DNA from: CAVPDA01 sp963702495
GTDB lineage: Bacteria > Pseudomonadota > Gammaproteobacteria > Burkholderiales > Rhodocyclaceae
Direction of reading: 5' to 3'
Assembly (NCBI GenBank): GCA_963702495.1
Contig: CAVPDA010000020.1
Coordinates: forward strand, 51,254-115,253
DNA: 64,000 nucleotides
Part shown: piece by piece, positions 24,689 to 32,893 of the stretch
How the letters are laid out: each line of letters starts with the position of its first letter
Numbering within the stretch: position 1 is the stretch's first letter
Position numbers and translations under genes: made by a program
The notes under the pieces: model-generated
What the model was told of the DNA's origin: nothing
Database searches by the model: none
What the model saw: the letters and a program-made list of their open reading frames with translations, nothing else

Positions 24689-26125
24689 ATGTTCCAGCTC
24701 GATTCGCGCGTCCTTGCCGTCGCGCCAGCGCTGATTTTTCCGGCGGCCGCCGTGGCCGCGCCGGACGCCGATATCCAGGAGTTGCGCCAGCAACTGAAGC
24801 AGATCAAGGAAGACTACGAAAAGCGCATCGCCGCGCTGGAAGCTCGTCTCGCCCAGGCCGAGAGCAAGGCCGGCAGCGCCGAGATCGCCGCGGTCCAGGC
24901 GCAGGACGCGGCGCAGCAGGCGGCGCGCCGGCCGGCGGGCGAAAATGCCTTCAATCCGGCCATCTCGCTGATCCTTTCCGGCACCTACACCGACTTCTCG
25001 CAGGACCCGGCCACCCGCCAGATCACCGGCTTCGTGCCCGCGACCGACGAGGCGGGACCGCCGCGCAGCTTCAGCCTGGGCGAGTCGGAACTGACTCTCT
25101 CCGCCGGCGTCGATCCGTATTTTCGCGGCTATTTCACCGCCGCCATCACCCCCGACAACTCGGTCGAGGTGGAAGAGGCCTACGTCCAGACGTCGGCGCT
25201 GTCCCACGGATTCGGCTTGAAGGCGGGACGGTTCTTCTCGGGTGTCGGCTATCTCAATGAACTGCATCCCCATGTCTGGGAGTTCACGGATGCGCCGCTG
25301 CCCTACAAGGCTTTCTTCGGCAGTCAGCTCGGCGCCGATGGCGTGCAGTTGAAGTGGGTGGCGCCGACCGAGACCTACTTCGAACTGGGCGCGGAAGCGG
25401 GACGATTCCTGTCGTTTCCGGCCACCGATACCGAGCGCAACAAGAACGGCCTGATGTCCGGCACCGTTTTCGCGCACGTCGGCGGCGACGCAGGCGTCAG
25501 CAACAACTGGCGCGCCGGACTTTCCTATGTCCGCACCGACCCGCAGGATCGGGTGTTCGACACGGCGGCAAGTGCGGTGGACCCGGCGACCGGCGCGAGC
25601 GTCGACCGCTCATCCAGCAACAGCTTCTCCGGGAAGAGCGAAACCTGGATCGCGGATCTGGTGTGGAAATGGGCGCCCGACGGCAACGCGGCACAGACGA
25701 ACTTCAAGCTCCAGGGCGAGTATTTCCTGCGCCGGGAAGCGGGCACTCTGTCGGCTACCGTCGCCGCCGATCCCTGCGCCGGTGCCTGCACCGACACGTA
25801 CGACTCGCGTCAGAGCGGCTGGTACCTGCAGGGCGTCTACCAGTTCATGCCGCGCTGGCGTGTCGGCCTGCGCTACGACCGCCTGCAGTACGGCAGCGTC
25901 GATGTCGACCTGATCGACAAGGGGACACTCGCGCCCGACGATCTGGCCGTGCTGCGACCGTACTCGCCCGAGCGCGGCACCCTGATGGTGGACTGGAAGC
26001 CGAGCGAATTCTCGCTTCTGCGGCTGCAGTATGCGCAGGACAAGTCGACCCTGGGCGAGACCGACAACCAACTGTGGCTGCAATACATCATGAGCCTGGG
26101 TGCCCATGGCGCTCACCGATTCTGA
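24689..26125 (+). CDS. outer-membrane beta-barrel protein of the zinc operon
   Basis: 478 residues with a signal-like N-terminus ending AAAVAAPDA, a coiled-coil (about 27-75, IQELRQQLKQIKEDYEKRIAA), then a barrel with alternating strands and a C-terminal aromatic residue (HGAHRF). The coiled-coil/barrel pattern resembles porin-like proteins of zinc-regulated loci in betaproteobacteria. It has no plug domain or TonB box that I can see, so it is not a classical TonB-dependent receptor. It probably lets zinc or a zinc chelate cross the outer membrane. znuA follows after 10 bases. Confidence 0.75.
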   Translation: MFQLDSRVLAVAPALIFPAAAVAAPDADIQELRQQLKQIKEDYEKRIAALEARLAQAESKAGSAEIAAVQAQDAAQQAARRPAGENAFNPAISLILSGTYTDFSQDPATRQITGFVPATDEAGPPRSFSLGESELTLSAGVDPYFRGYFTAAITPDNSVEVEEAYVQTSALSHGFGLKAGRFFSGVGYLNELHPHVWEFTDAPLPYKAFFGSQLGADGVQLKWVAPTETYFELGAEAGRFLSFPATDTERNKNGLMSGTVFAHVGGDAGVSNNWRAGLSYVRTDPQDRVFDTAASAVDPATGASVDRSSSNSFSGKSETWIADLVWKWAPDGNAAQTNFKLQGEYFLRREAGTLSATVAADPCAGACTDTYDSRQSGWYLQGVYQFMPRWRVGLRYDRLQYGSVDVDLIDKGTLAPDDLAVLRPYSPERGTLMVDWKPSEFSLLRLQYAQDKSTLGETDNQLWLQYIMSLGAHGAHRF

Positions 26126-26135
26126 GGAGACCGCC

Positions 26136-27041
26136 GTGTATTCCATCGTTCGCATTCTTCTCGCCCTGATCACCCTGGCCGTCGCCATGCCGGCCCCGGC
26201 TGCCCTCGATGTGCTCGCCACCGTTCCGGAATGGGCGGCGCTGGCGCAGGAAATCGGCGGCCCCAACGTCAAGGTATACGCCGCCACGCACGCGCTCCAG
26301 GATCCGCACCGCATCGAGGCCAAGCCTTCCCTCATCGCCCGCGCCCGCAGTGCCGATCTGGTGATCGCCACCGGTGCCGATCTGGAGATCGGCTGGCTGC
26401 CCGTCGTGCTGCGCGAATCCGGCAACGCCAAGGTACAGCCGGGCCGGCCGGGCTACTTCGAGGCGGCGCAGCAGGTACGTATGCTGGAAATCCCGCAGCG
26501 CCTGGACCGCGCCGAAGGCGATGTCCATCCCGGCGGCAATCCGCACATACAGACCGATCCGCGCAACATCCTGAAGGTGGGCGAGGCGCTGGCGCGGCGC
26601 ATGGCGGAACTGGATCCCCCCAATGCGCCGGCGTACCAGGCCGGCATCAAGTCCTTCGCCGACAAATGGCGCGCGGCGATGCTGCGCTGGGAGAAAGAGG
26701 CGGCAGCCCTCAGGGGCGTGCCCATACTGGTGCAGCACAAGGCCTTTCCCTATCTCATCGACTGGCTCGGCATGAAAGAGGTCGGCGCGCTCGAACTCAA
26801 GCCCGGAGTCGAACCGTCGGCCGCGCACCTTGCGGCGGTGCTGGCGGGCCTGCAGGCGCAGCCGGCCAGAATGGTGATCCGTCCCATCTACCAGCCGGAG
26901 GGGCCGTCGCGCTGGATCGCGGAGCGGGCCCGGATTCCCGCCGTGGCGCTGCCCTTCACCGTCGGTGGCACGCCGCGCGCCAAGGATCTTTTTTCCCTGT
27001 TCGACGATACTGTCCAACGGTTGCTGGAGGCGCTGCGATGA
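26136..27041 (+). CDS. znuA: zinc ABC transporter, periplasmic binding protein
   Basis: Cluster-9 (ZnuA/TroA-type) metal-binding lipocalin-like receptor. From GTG 26136 (GAGGAG 7-12 bases upstream) it has 301 residues with a signal peptide (LLALITLAVAMPAPAAL). Candidate ligands are H in ATHALQDPH, H in GDVHPGGNPH and H in VQHKAFPYLIDWLG. The His-rich loop seen in many ZnuA proteins is missing. It overlaps znuC by ATGA. Specificity for Zn rather than Mn is taken from the zur-like neighbour. Confidence 0.88.
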   Translation: MYSIVRILLALITLAVAMPAPAALDVLATVPEWAALAQEIGGPNVKVYAATHALQDPHRIEAKPSLIARARSADLVIATGADLEIGWLPVVLRESGNAKVQPGRPGYFEAAQQVRMLEIPQRLDRAEGDVHPGGNPHIQTDPRNILKVGEALARRMAELDPPNAPAYQAGIKSFADKWRAAMLRWEKEAAALRGVPILVQHKAFPYLIDWLGMKEVGALELKPGVEPSAAHLAAVLAGLQAQPARMVIRPIYQPEGPSRWIAERARIPAVALPFTVGGTPRAKDLFSLFDDTVQRLLEALR

Positions 27042-27664
27042 TGCAAGCGACGACGACGTTCGACGAGCGGGCGGCCGTTCGCCCCGGAAACGTCACGCCC
27101 CGCGACTGGCTGATCCGCTGCGACGCGGTCGCGGCCGGGTACGGCAAACCGGTGATCGGGCCGGTGTCGTTCGCCGCCGCCCGCGGTGATGTGATCGGAC
27201 TGGCCGGCGCCAACGGCAGCGGCAAGACCACGCTGCTCAAGGCACTCATCGGCACGGCCCGCATCCATGCCGGCCGCCTGGACAAACAGCCGCGGCTGCA
27301 GATATCGCACCAGCAGCAGGATTTCGACACGCTCGAAGGGTTTCCCCTGAGCGGGGTGGAGCTGCTCGACCTGACTGGCGCCGGCAGCGAGGGCCTGCCG
27401 CCCTGGCTTGCCGACCGGCTCGGCGAACGGCTGGACCGGCTCTCCGGCGGGCAGGTGCAGTTGCTGCGGGTGTGGGCCTGCCTCATGGCGCCGGCCGACG
27501 TGGTCCTGCTGGACGAGCCGACCAACAACCTGGATCGCGACGGCACCGCGTTTCTGGTAGCGACGCTGGCCCGCCACAGCGCGGACCGCGCCATCATCGT
27601 GGTCAGCCACGACGCCTCGTTCCTGCAGGCCGTATCCACCGAAGTGATCGAATTGAAGCCATGA
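27038..27664 (+). CDS. znuC: zinc ABC transporter, ATPase
   Basis: 208-residue ATPase of the importer. Walker A GANGSGKTT, signature LSGGQ, Walker B VVLLDEPTNNLD and switch-loop histidine in VVSHD are intact. It is shorter than typical ZnuC (about 230-250), lacking most of a C-terminal extension. ATGA overlaps at both ends (with znuA and znuB) show tight translational coupling. Confidence 0.93.
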   Translation: MMQATTTFDERAAVRPGNVTPRDWLIRCDAVAAGYGKPVIGPVSFAAARGDVIGLAGANGSGKTTLLKALIGTARIHAGRLDKQPRLQISHQQQDFDTLEGFPLSGVELLDLTGAGSEGLPPWLADRLGERLDRLSGGQVQLLRVWACLMAPADVVLLDEPTNNLDRDGTAFLVATLARHSADRAIIVVSHDASFLQAVSTEVIELKP

Positions 27665-28455
27665 GCCTGCAGATCCTGTTCGATCCCCTGTTTCGCATCC
27701 CGTTCCTTACCGGGCTGGCACTGGCCGTGATGTTGCCGCTGCTGGGCATGTACCTGCGGCTGCGCCATGAATGGCTGGCAGCCCTGGCGCTGGCCCAGAT
27801 CGCCTCCGCCGGCGCCCTGCTCGCAACCCTGGCCAACATCCCGCTGCTGGCAGGCGGTGTCGGCTTGGCGGTCGTCGCCGCAACGGCGAAGGGACGCATG
27901 GGACGGGCCGGCGACTCGGGCTATGCCCTGATCCTGCTGCTGGGGTGGGGAATTTCCATCCTGCTCGTCGCCAACATGCCGATCGCCGAGCGGGTGGGTC
28001 ATGCGCTGTTCGACGGTCAGCTCTACCTGATCGGGGACAGCCAGCTCGCGATCGCGGTCGCGCTCCTGATTGGCGGCGGGTTGGCGCTGCACCGCCTGTC
28101 GCGGCCACTGCTTCTGCTGCGCTTTTTCCCCGGATTCTTCCGCGCCCGCGCCATGCCGGAGCGGCGCTACACGCTCGCGTTCGACTGGCTTGCCGCGATT
28201 GCGCTGGCTTGCGCCACGACGAGCGTCGGTGTCATCGCCGCCTTCGGTCTGGTGTTCGTGCCGCCCTGGATCGCCTATGGACACGGGGATAGCTGGCGCC
28301 GGGGACTGGTCTGGTCGGCGGCAGCAGGCGTCGCCTGCTACCTCGCATCGTTCATCCTCGCGCTGGCGCTGGACCAGCCTTTCGGTCCGGTATGCGCCCT
28401 GATTCTGGCACTCGCCGCCCTCATCAGCGGTGCCCTGAGGCGTGCGGCGTCCTGA
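27661..28455 (+). CDS. znuB: zinc ABC transporter, permease
   Basis: 264-residue inner-membrane permease of the ABC-3 family, with about seven or eight hydrophobic helices. The family segment RLRHEWLAALALAQIASAGALL near the N-terminus and TTSVGVIAAFGLVFVPPWIA near the C-terminus are visible. It starts in the stop of znuC. It is the last gene of the zinc operon; the 135 bases to the STAS gene hold no clear terminator. Confidence 0.9.
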   Translation: MSLQILFDPLFRIPFLTGLALAVMLPLLGMYLRLRHEWLAALALAQIASAGALLATLANIPLLAGGVGLAVVAATAKGRMGRAGDSGYALILLLGWGISILLVANMPIAERVGHALFDGQLYLIGDSQLAIAVALLIGGGLALHRLSRPLLLLRFFPGFFRARAMPERRYTLAFDWLAAIALACATTSVGVIAAFGLVFVPPWIAYGHGDSWRRGLVWSAAAGVACYLASFILALALDQPFGPVCALILALAALISGALRRAAS

Positions 28456-28590
28456 TCATGCAGTCTTGTCGGCCGGCCGTTTGCATGGCACCGTGGGTTG
28501 TGCTAAAAGCTGCATGATTCGGCGCCGGCCCCTCGGGTGCAGGCGCGATGGCATGATCGAAACACGGATCGACCGGTCCTGACCCTGACG

Positions 28591-29844
28591 ATGGTTTTCT
28601 CCCTCTTCGGCAAGAAGCCTTCCCCGCCGCCGCGCAAGCCTGCGTCGGCGAAACCGATTGCGCCGCCCCCGGTTGCGAAACCGGCGCCTGCATCCGCCGC
28701 TGCAACCGCGTCGACTGCGGACGGCGGTCTCGACCAAGCGCCGGCGAAGGAGGAACTGCCGGACCTGGATTTCACGGTCAGCGGAATTACGCTGACTCTT
28801 GCCCGCGAGGAGGCGGAGCGGATCGAACTGCGCGAAGGGTCGGCGCGCGTTCATCCGGTGGTGGAGGAAGCGGCGATTCTGTACGCCAACGGCGCTGCAG
28901 AAAATGCCGTGAGCGTGATCGAGGCGGCGCTCGGCCGCGGCAAACTGGAGCTGGCGGCGGAGGAACAGATGTGGAACCTCCTGTTCGAGCTCTACCAGAT
29001 CCTCGGCATGCGCGAGGCCTTCGACAAGCGCTCCCTCGACTATGTGGTGCGCTTCGAGAAATCGGCGCCAGCGTGGACCGGCGGCGATACGGGTGCACCG
29101 GCCTCGGCCGCGGTCACCGCCCCGCTCTGCAATCTGAACGGCGCCCTGTCGGCTGCCAACGCCAAGCAGTTCGAACAGATGCAACGCATTCTGGCCAAGA
29201 ACAACGTCATGCGTCTCGATGTGGCAAAGGTGAATAGTGCCGACGCCGACGGCTGCAAATACCTCAACGACCTCTTCGCCACGGCGCGCAAGCTCAAACA
29301 CATCCTCGTGGTGCAGAACCCCGGTGCCCTTGTAAAGTTGCTGAAGGACCGCATCGCCATCGGCAAGCGCGACAATCAGCCGCTCTGGTTGCTGCTGCTG
29401 GAGCTGCTGCAACAGCAGGGAAACCAGGAAGCCTTCGAAGAGTGGGCGCTCAATTATGCCATCACGTTCGAGGTTTCACCGCCATCCTGGGAAGCGCCGC
29501 CGGCCCTGCCCAAGGCAGTCCAGGGGGCGGGCGCCGGAGCGCAAGCGGCAACGGCGGCGACGTCGGCGGATGCATTCGCCCTGCGCGGCGAGATGCTCGG
29601 CGCATCGACCAGCGATCTGCTCATGTTGAACGAATACGCGGCCAGGCGCGATCCGGTGGAGGTGGACCTGGGACAGCTCAGCCGCATGGATTTCGTCTGT
29701 GCCGGCATGTTGCTCAACACGCTTTCCGATCTGGCAGCGCGCGGCAAGACGGTGCACCTGCGCAACGTCAGCGGTCTGGTGGCGGCGTTGCTGAGCGTGA
29801 TCGGCATCAATCAGGTGGCCGAAATCGGGAAACGCCGCGCGTGA
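28591..29844 (+). CDS. tandem STAS-domain protein upstream of hslV
   Basis: 417 residues from ATG 28591; soluble, no signal peptide, with a K/P/A-rich N-terminal linker (about 8-55). A helical module (127-162) and a STAS domain (about 180-257) are followed by a second copy of each (265-300 and about 328-412). The two helical modules share 17 of 36 residues without gaps (W..LL.EL..., EAF...L.Y..FE.S.P.W). STAS folds usually bind small ligands or partner proteins, often in anti-anti-sigma switches. The role here is unknown. The conserved place before hslVU suggests a link to stress response. Confidence 0.75.
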   Translation: MVFSLFGKKPSPPPRKPASAKPIAPPPVAKPAPASAAATASTADGGLDQAPAKEELPDLDFTVSGITLTLAREEAERIELREGSARVHPVVEEAAILYANGAAENAVSVIEAALGRGKLELAAEEQMWNLLFELYQILGMREAFDKRSLDYVVRFEKSAPAWTGGDTGAPASAAVTAPLCNLNGALSAANAKQFEQMQRILAKNNVMRLDVAKVNSADADGCKYLNDLFATARKLKHILVVQNPGALVKLLKDRIAIGKRDNQPLWLLLLELLQQQGNQEAFEEWALNYAITFEVSPPSWEAPPALPKAVQGAGAGAQAATAATSADAFALRGEMLGASTSDLLMLNEYAARRDPVEVDLGQLSRMDFVCAGMLLNTLSDLAARGKTVHLRNVSGLVAALLSVIGINQVAEIGKRRA

Positions 29845-29857
29845 CTGCGCGCCGACC

Positions 29858-29885
29858 CTTGAGTTTTCGGTTTCGCGCCCCAGAT
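29858..29885 (+). promoter_or_regulatory. sigma-32-type heat-shock promoter for hslVU
   Basis: CTTGAG, then 14 bases, then CCCCAGAT, against the sigma-32 consensus CTTGAA..CCCCATNT. It lies in the 96-base gap before hslV, with a start site expected near 29893 and a 48-base leader. HslVU is a classical sigma-32 target, so the match in position and sequence is convincing though not proven. Confidence 0.65.
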
Positions 29886-29940
29886 TCCTTGCTGTTGCGA
29901 TCCGATCTCGCCCCTCCACTTCTTTTCTCAGAGCGGCCCC

Positions 29941-30477
29941 ATGGAGCCCTTTCACGGCACAACCATCCTTTCGGTGCGACGCGGCAACCGGCTCGCGCTC
30001 GGCGGCGACGGCCAGGTAACGCTGGGTAACATCGTCATCAAGGCGAGCGCACGCAAGGTGCGTCGTCTTTATCAGGAAAGAATACTGGCCGGTTTCGCCG
30101 GCGGCACGGCGGACGCCTTCACCCTGTTCGAGCGCTTCGAGGCGAAGCTGGAAAAGCACCAGGGCAATCTCCTGCGCAGCGCTGTCGAACTGGCCAAGGA
30201 CTGGCGCACGGATCGCATGCTGCGGCGCCTGGAGGCGATGCTGGCGGTGGCCGACCGCGAGAATTCCCTGATCATCACCGGGATGGGGGACGTACTGGAA
30301 CCGGAATACGGCATCGTTGCCATCGGCAGCGGCGGTGCCTACGCGCAGGCGGCTGCCCGGGCGCTGCTGGAACATACGGAACTCGGTCCGGCCGAGATCG
30401 TGAAGCAGGCGCTTACCATCGCAGGGGACTTGTGCATCTATACCAATCAGAGCCACGTCATCGAGACGCTGGAGTAG
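29941..30477 (+). CDS. hslV: ATP-dependent protease, peptidase subunit HslV
   Basis: Proteasome-like threonine protease; forms a double hexamer driven by HslU. The 178 residues begin MEPFHGTTILSVRR; removal of the first six would expose the N-terminal Thr nucleophile (T7). GGDGQVTLGN, GFAGGTADAFTLFERFE and AIGSGGAYAQAAARAL are typical. The short propeptide is common in betaproteobacteria, unlike the two-codon start of E. coli. hslU follows after 74 bases, which contain a 7-base hairpin (30482-30504) without a T-run. Confidence 0.96.
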   Translation: MEPFHGTTILSVRRGNRLALGGDGQVTLGNIVIKASARKVRRLYQERILAGFAGGTADAFTLFERFEAKLEKHQGNLLRSAVELAKDWRTDRMLRRLEAMLAVADRENSLIITGMGDVLEPEYGIVAIGSGGAYAQAAARALLEHTELGPAEIVKQALTIAGDLCIYTNQSHVIETLE

Positions 30478-30551
30478 CTCTGATCGCGCCGTCGCGCCGC
30501 GATCGGACGTCCCCATCTGCGTTTGCGTCTTGGTATTGAAGGGTTTGCAGA

Positions 30552-31886
30552 ATGTCAGGAATGACGCCTCAGGAAATCGTCCACGAACTGGACAAGAACA
30601 TCATCGGCCAGGCACGCGCAAAGCGCGCGGTCGCCATCGCTCTGCGCAATCGCTGGCGCCGCAGTCAGATCGAGGAGCCGCTGCGTTCGGAGATCACGCC
30701 CAAGAACATCCTCATGATCGGCCCCACCGGCGTCGGCAAGACCGAGATCGCGCGGCGCCTGGCCAGGCTGGCGAACGCGCCGTTCGTGAAGGTGGAGGCG
30801 ACCAAGTTCACGGAAGTGGGCTATGTCGGGCGCGACGTGGACACCATCGTGCGCGACCTGATCGAGACGGCGGTGAAGGACGGGCGCGAACAGGCCATGC
30901 GTGGCGTGCGCGACCGTGCCATGGATGCGGCGGAAGATCGGGTGCTGGACGCTTTGCTTCCCCCGGCGCGCAACGTCGGCTTTCACGGCGATGCGCCGGT
31001 GGCGGAGGATTCGGCCACGCGCCAGAAGTTCCGCAAGAAGCTGCGCGAGGGCGAACTCGACGACAAGGAGATCGAGATCGAGGTCGCCACACCCTTCACC
31101 TCGATGGAGATCTTTGCGCCGCCCGGCATGGAGGAACTGACGCAGCAGATCCAGGGAATGTTCCAGAACGTCGGCGGCGGCCGCAAGAAGACGCGCAAGA
31201 TGAACATCAAGGAGGCGCTCAAGGCGATCTCCGACGAGGAAGCCGCGCGCCTGATCAACGACGACGAGATCAAGGTGCAGGCAGTGCGGAGCGTGGAGCA
31301 GAACGGCATCGTCTTTCTGGATGAGATCGACAAGATCGCCTCGCGCAGCGAAATGCACGGCGCCGACGTGTCGCGGCAGGGCGTGCAACGCGACCTCCTG
31401 CCCCTGGTCGAGGGTACCACCGTCTCCACGAAATACGGCATGATCAACACCGACCACATCCTGTTCATCGCGAGCGGCGCGTTCCACCTCTCGAAGCCGT
31501 CGGATCTCATCCCGGAACTACAGGGACGGTTTCCGATTCGCGTCGAACTCGACTCGCTCTCGGTGGACGATTTCGAGCAGATCCTGACCAGCACCGACGC
31601 CTGTCTTACCCGGCAGTACGAAGCCCTGCTCGCCACCGAAGGGGTTCAGATTTCCTTCGCCCCGGATGGCATCCGGCGCATGGCCGAAATCGCTTTTGCG
31701 GTCAATGAAAAGACGGAGAACATCGGGGCGCGCCGGCTTTACACCGTGATCGAAAAGCTGCTGGAGGAAGTGTCGTTCGATACTGGCAAGGCGAATCCGT
31801 CCAGCGTCGTCGTCAACGCCGCCTACGTCAACACGCGGCTCAAAGACCTGTCCCAGAGCGAGGATCTGGCGCGCTACGTGCTGTGA
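30552..31886 (+). CDS. hslU: HslU ATPase/unfoldase
   Basis: AAA+ ATPase that unfolds substrates and feeds them to HslV. 444 residues with Walker A GPTGVGKT (57-64), the pore motif region EVGYVGRDVD, an I domain (about 110-240), Walker B VFLDEIDKIA and the C-terminal docking tail LARYVL. Length is normal. GAAGGG about 8-13 bases before the ATG serves as ribosome binding site. It is convergent with the Hsp15-like gene; a GGGCGGG/CCCGCCC hairpin at 31895-31910 lies between. Confidence 0.97.
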   Translation: MSGMTPQEIVHELDKNIIGQARAKRAVAIALRNRWRRSQIEEPLRSEITPKNILMIGPTGVGKTEIARRLARLANAPFVKVEATKFTEVGYVGRDVDTIVRDLIETAVKDGREQAMRGVRDRAMDAAEDRVLDALLPPARNVGFHGDAPVAEDSATRQKFRKKLREGELDDKEIEIEVATPFTSMEIFAPPGMEELTQQIQGMFQNVGGGRKKTRKMNIKEALKAISDEEAARLINDDEIKVQAVRSVEQNGIVFLDEIDKIASRSEMHGADVSRQGVQRDLLPLVEGTTVSTKYGMINTDHILFIASGAFHLSKPSDLIPELQGRFPIRVELDSLSVDDFEQILTSTDACLTRQYEALLATEGVQISFAPDGIRRMAEIAFAVNEKTENIGARRLYTVIEKLLEEVSFDTGKANPSSVVVNAAYVNTRLKDLSQSEDLARYVL

Positions 31887-31923
31887 GTCCATGCGGGCGG
31901 GGTCCCGCCCTTCCCGCCGCCGC

Positions 31924-32313
31924 TCAGCCGAGGAAGCGCTGGATGCGCCGCCGGTCGCGCTTGGTAGGGCGGCCCTTCACCTCCGTGGCAGGCTCGCCGT
32001 ACAGCTTGCCGCGCTCGATCTGCGTCTCCCGCTGCAGGCGGCTGTCCTCGGTTTCCTCGTAGAGCTGGCGTGCTTGTGCGGCGGGAAGGCGCTGTTTGGA
32101 CAACGCACGCACGGTGATCGTCCAGCGCACCTCGCCGACCGAGACCTCGATCGTGTCGCCTGGATGGATGATTCTGGCGGGCTTGCCTCGGGTGCCATTG
32201 ACGCGGACCTTGCCGCCGTCCGCCGCTTCCGATGCCAGCGAGCGCGTCTTGAAGAAACGCGCTGCCCACAGCCACTTGTCGATGCGCTGGTCTTGTGCGG
32301 GCGCGCCTGACAT
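31924..32313 (-). CDS. hslR: S4-domain RNA-binding protein, Hsp15-like
   Basis: 129 residues: an N-terminal S4 domain (RIDKWLWAARFFKTRSLASEAADGGKVRVNG) and a basic C-terminal tail (KGRPTKRDRRRIQRFLG). E. coli Hsp15 rescues stalled 50S subunits carrying peptidyl-tRNA after heat shock. The place next to hslVU fits heat-shock function, but it lies on the opposite strand. It is 45 bases downstream of regA and may be co-transcribed with regBA. Confidence 0.88.
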   Translation of the reverse strand: MSGAPAQDQRIDKWLWAARFFKTRSLASEAADGGKVRVNGTRGKPARIIHPGDTIEVSVGEVRWTITVRALSKQRLPAAQARQLYEETEDSRLQRETQIERGKLYGEPATEVKGRPTKRDRRRIQRFLG

Positions 32314-32358
32314 GGCAAGTTGAAGGTCGCGGCGAGATGGTGGATCTCGTGCCGATGC

Positions 32359-32892
32359 TCACTCCTTGGCCGGCCGCTTCGAGAGCTTCCTTTGCAGAGT
32401 GCGTCGATGCATTTTGAGGGCGCGCGCCGTGGCGGAAATGTTGCCGTCATGCTCCGCCAGGACCCGCTGAATGTGCTCCCATTCCAGACGCGATACGGAA
32501 AGCGGCTCCTCGGGCGCCGCTTCGGCGTCGGGCGTGGCTTCCGCTTCCAGCGCGTTGACGATGGCATCGACGTCCACCGGCTTGGCGAGATACTGGGTGG
32601 CGCCCAGCTTGATGGCGTTGACGGCAGTGGTGATGCTGGCGTAGCCGGTGAGGACGAGAATGCGGCAGGCAGGGTTGGCGCTCTTCAGCACGCCGATGAG
32701 CTTGAGGCCTGACGAGCCGGCGACATTGAGGTCGAGCACGGCGTAGGCCGGTGCGCTGGTTGCGAGGGCCTGCAGACCTTCGTCGATGCTGTGGGCGCTT
32801 GCCACGTTGAAGCCCCGCTGCGTCATGGCACGGGTGAGGACGCGGTTGAATATCGGGTCGTCGTCTACGAGGAGAAGGTGTTTCGTCTGCAT
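32359..32892 (-). CDS. regA: RegA/PrrA/ActR-family response regulator
   Basis: Redox-responsive regulator of respiration, carbon or nitrogen fixation in many proteobacteria. 177 residues: a receiver domain with D11/D12, phospho-acceptor D54, T82 and K104, then a Fis-type HTH (NISATARALKMHRRTLQRKLSKRP). It follows regB directly: the ATG at 32892 is one base after the regB stop, so they are coupled. Compact length and the basic C-terminus are typical of RegA. Confidence 0.93.
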   Translation of the reverse strand: MQTKHLLLVDDDPIFNRVLTRAMTQRGFNVASAHSIDEGLQALATSAPAYAVLDLNVAGSSGLKLIGVLKSANPACRILVLTGYASITTAVNAIKLGATQYLAKPVDVDAIVNALEAEATPDAEAAPEEPLSVSRLEWEHIQRVLAEHDGNISATARALKMHRRTLQRKLSKRPAKE

Positions 32893-32893
32893 T

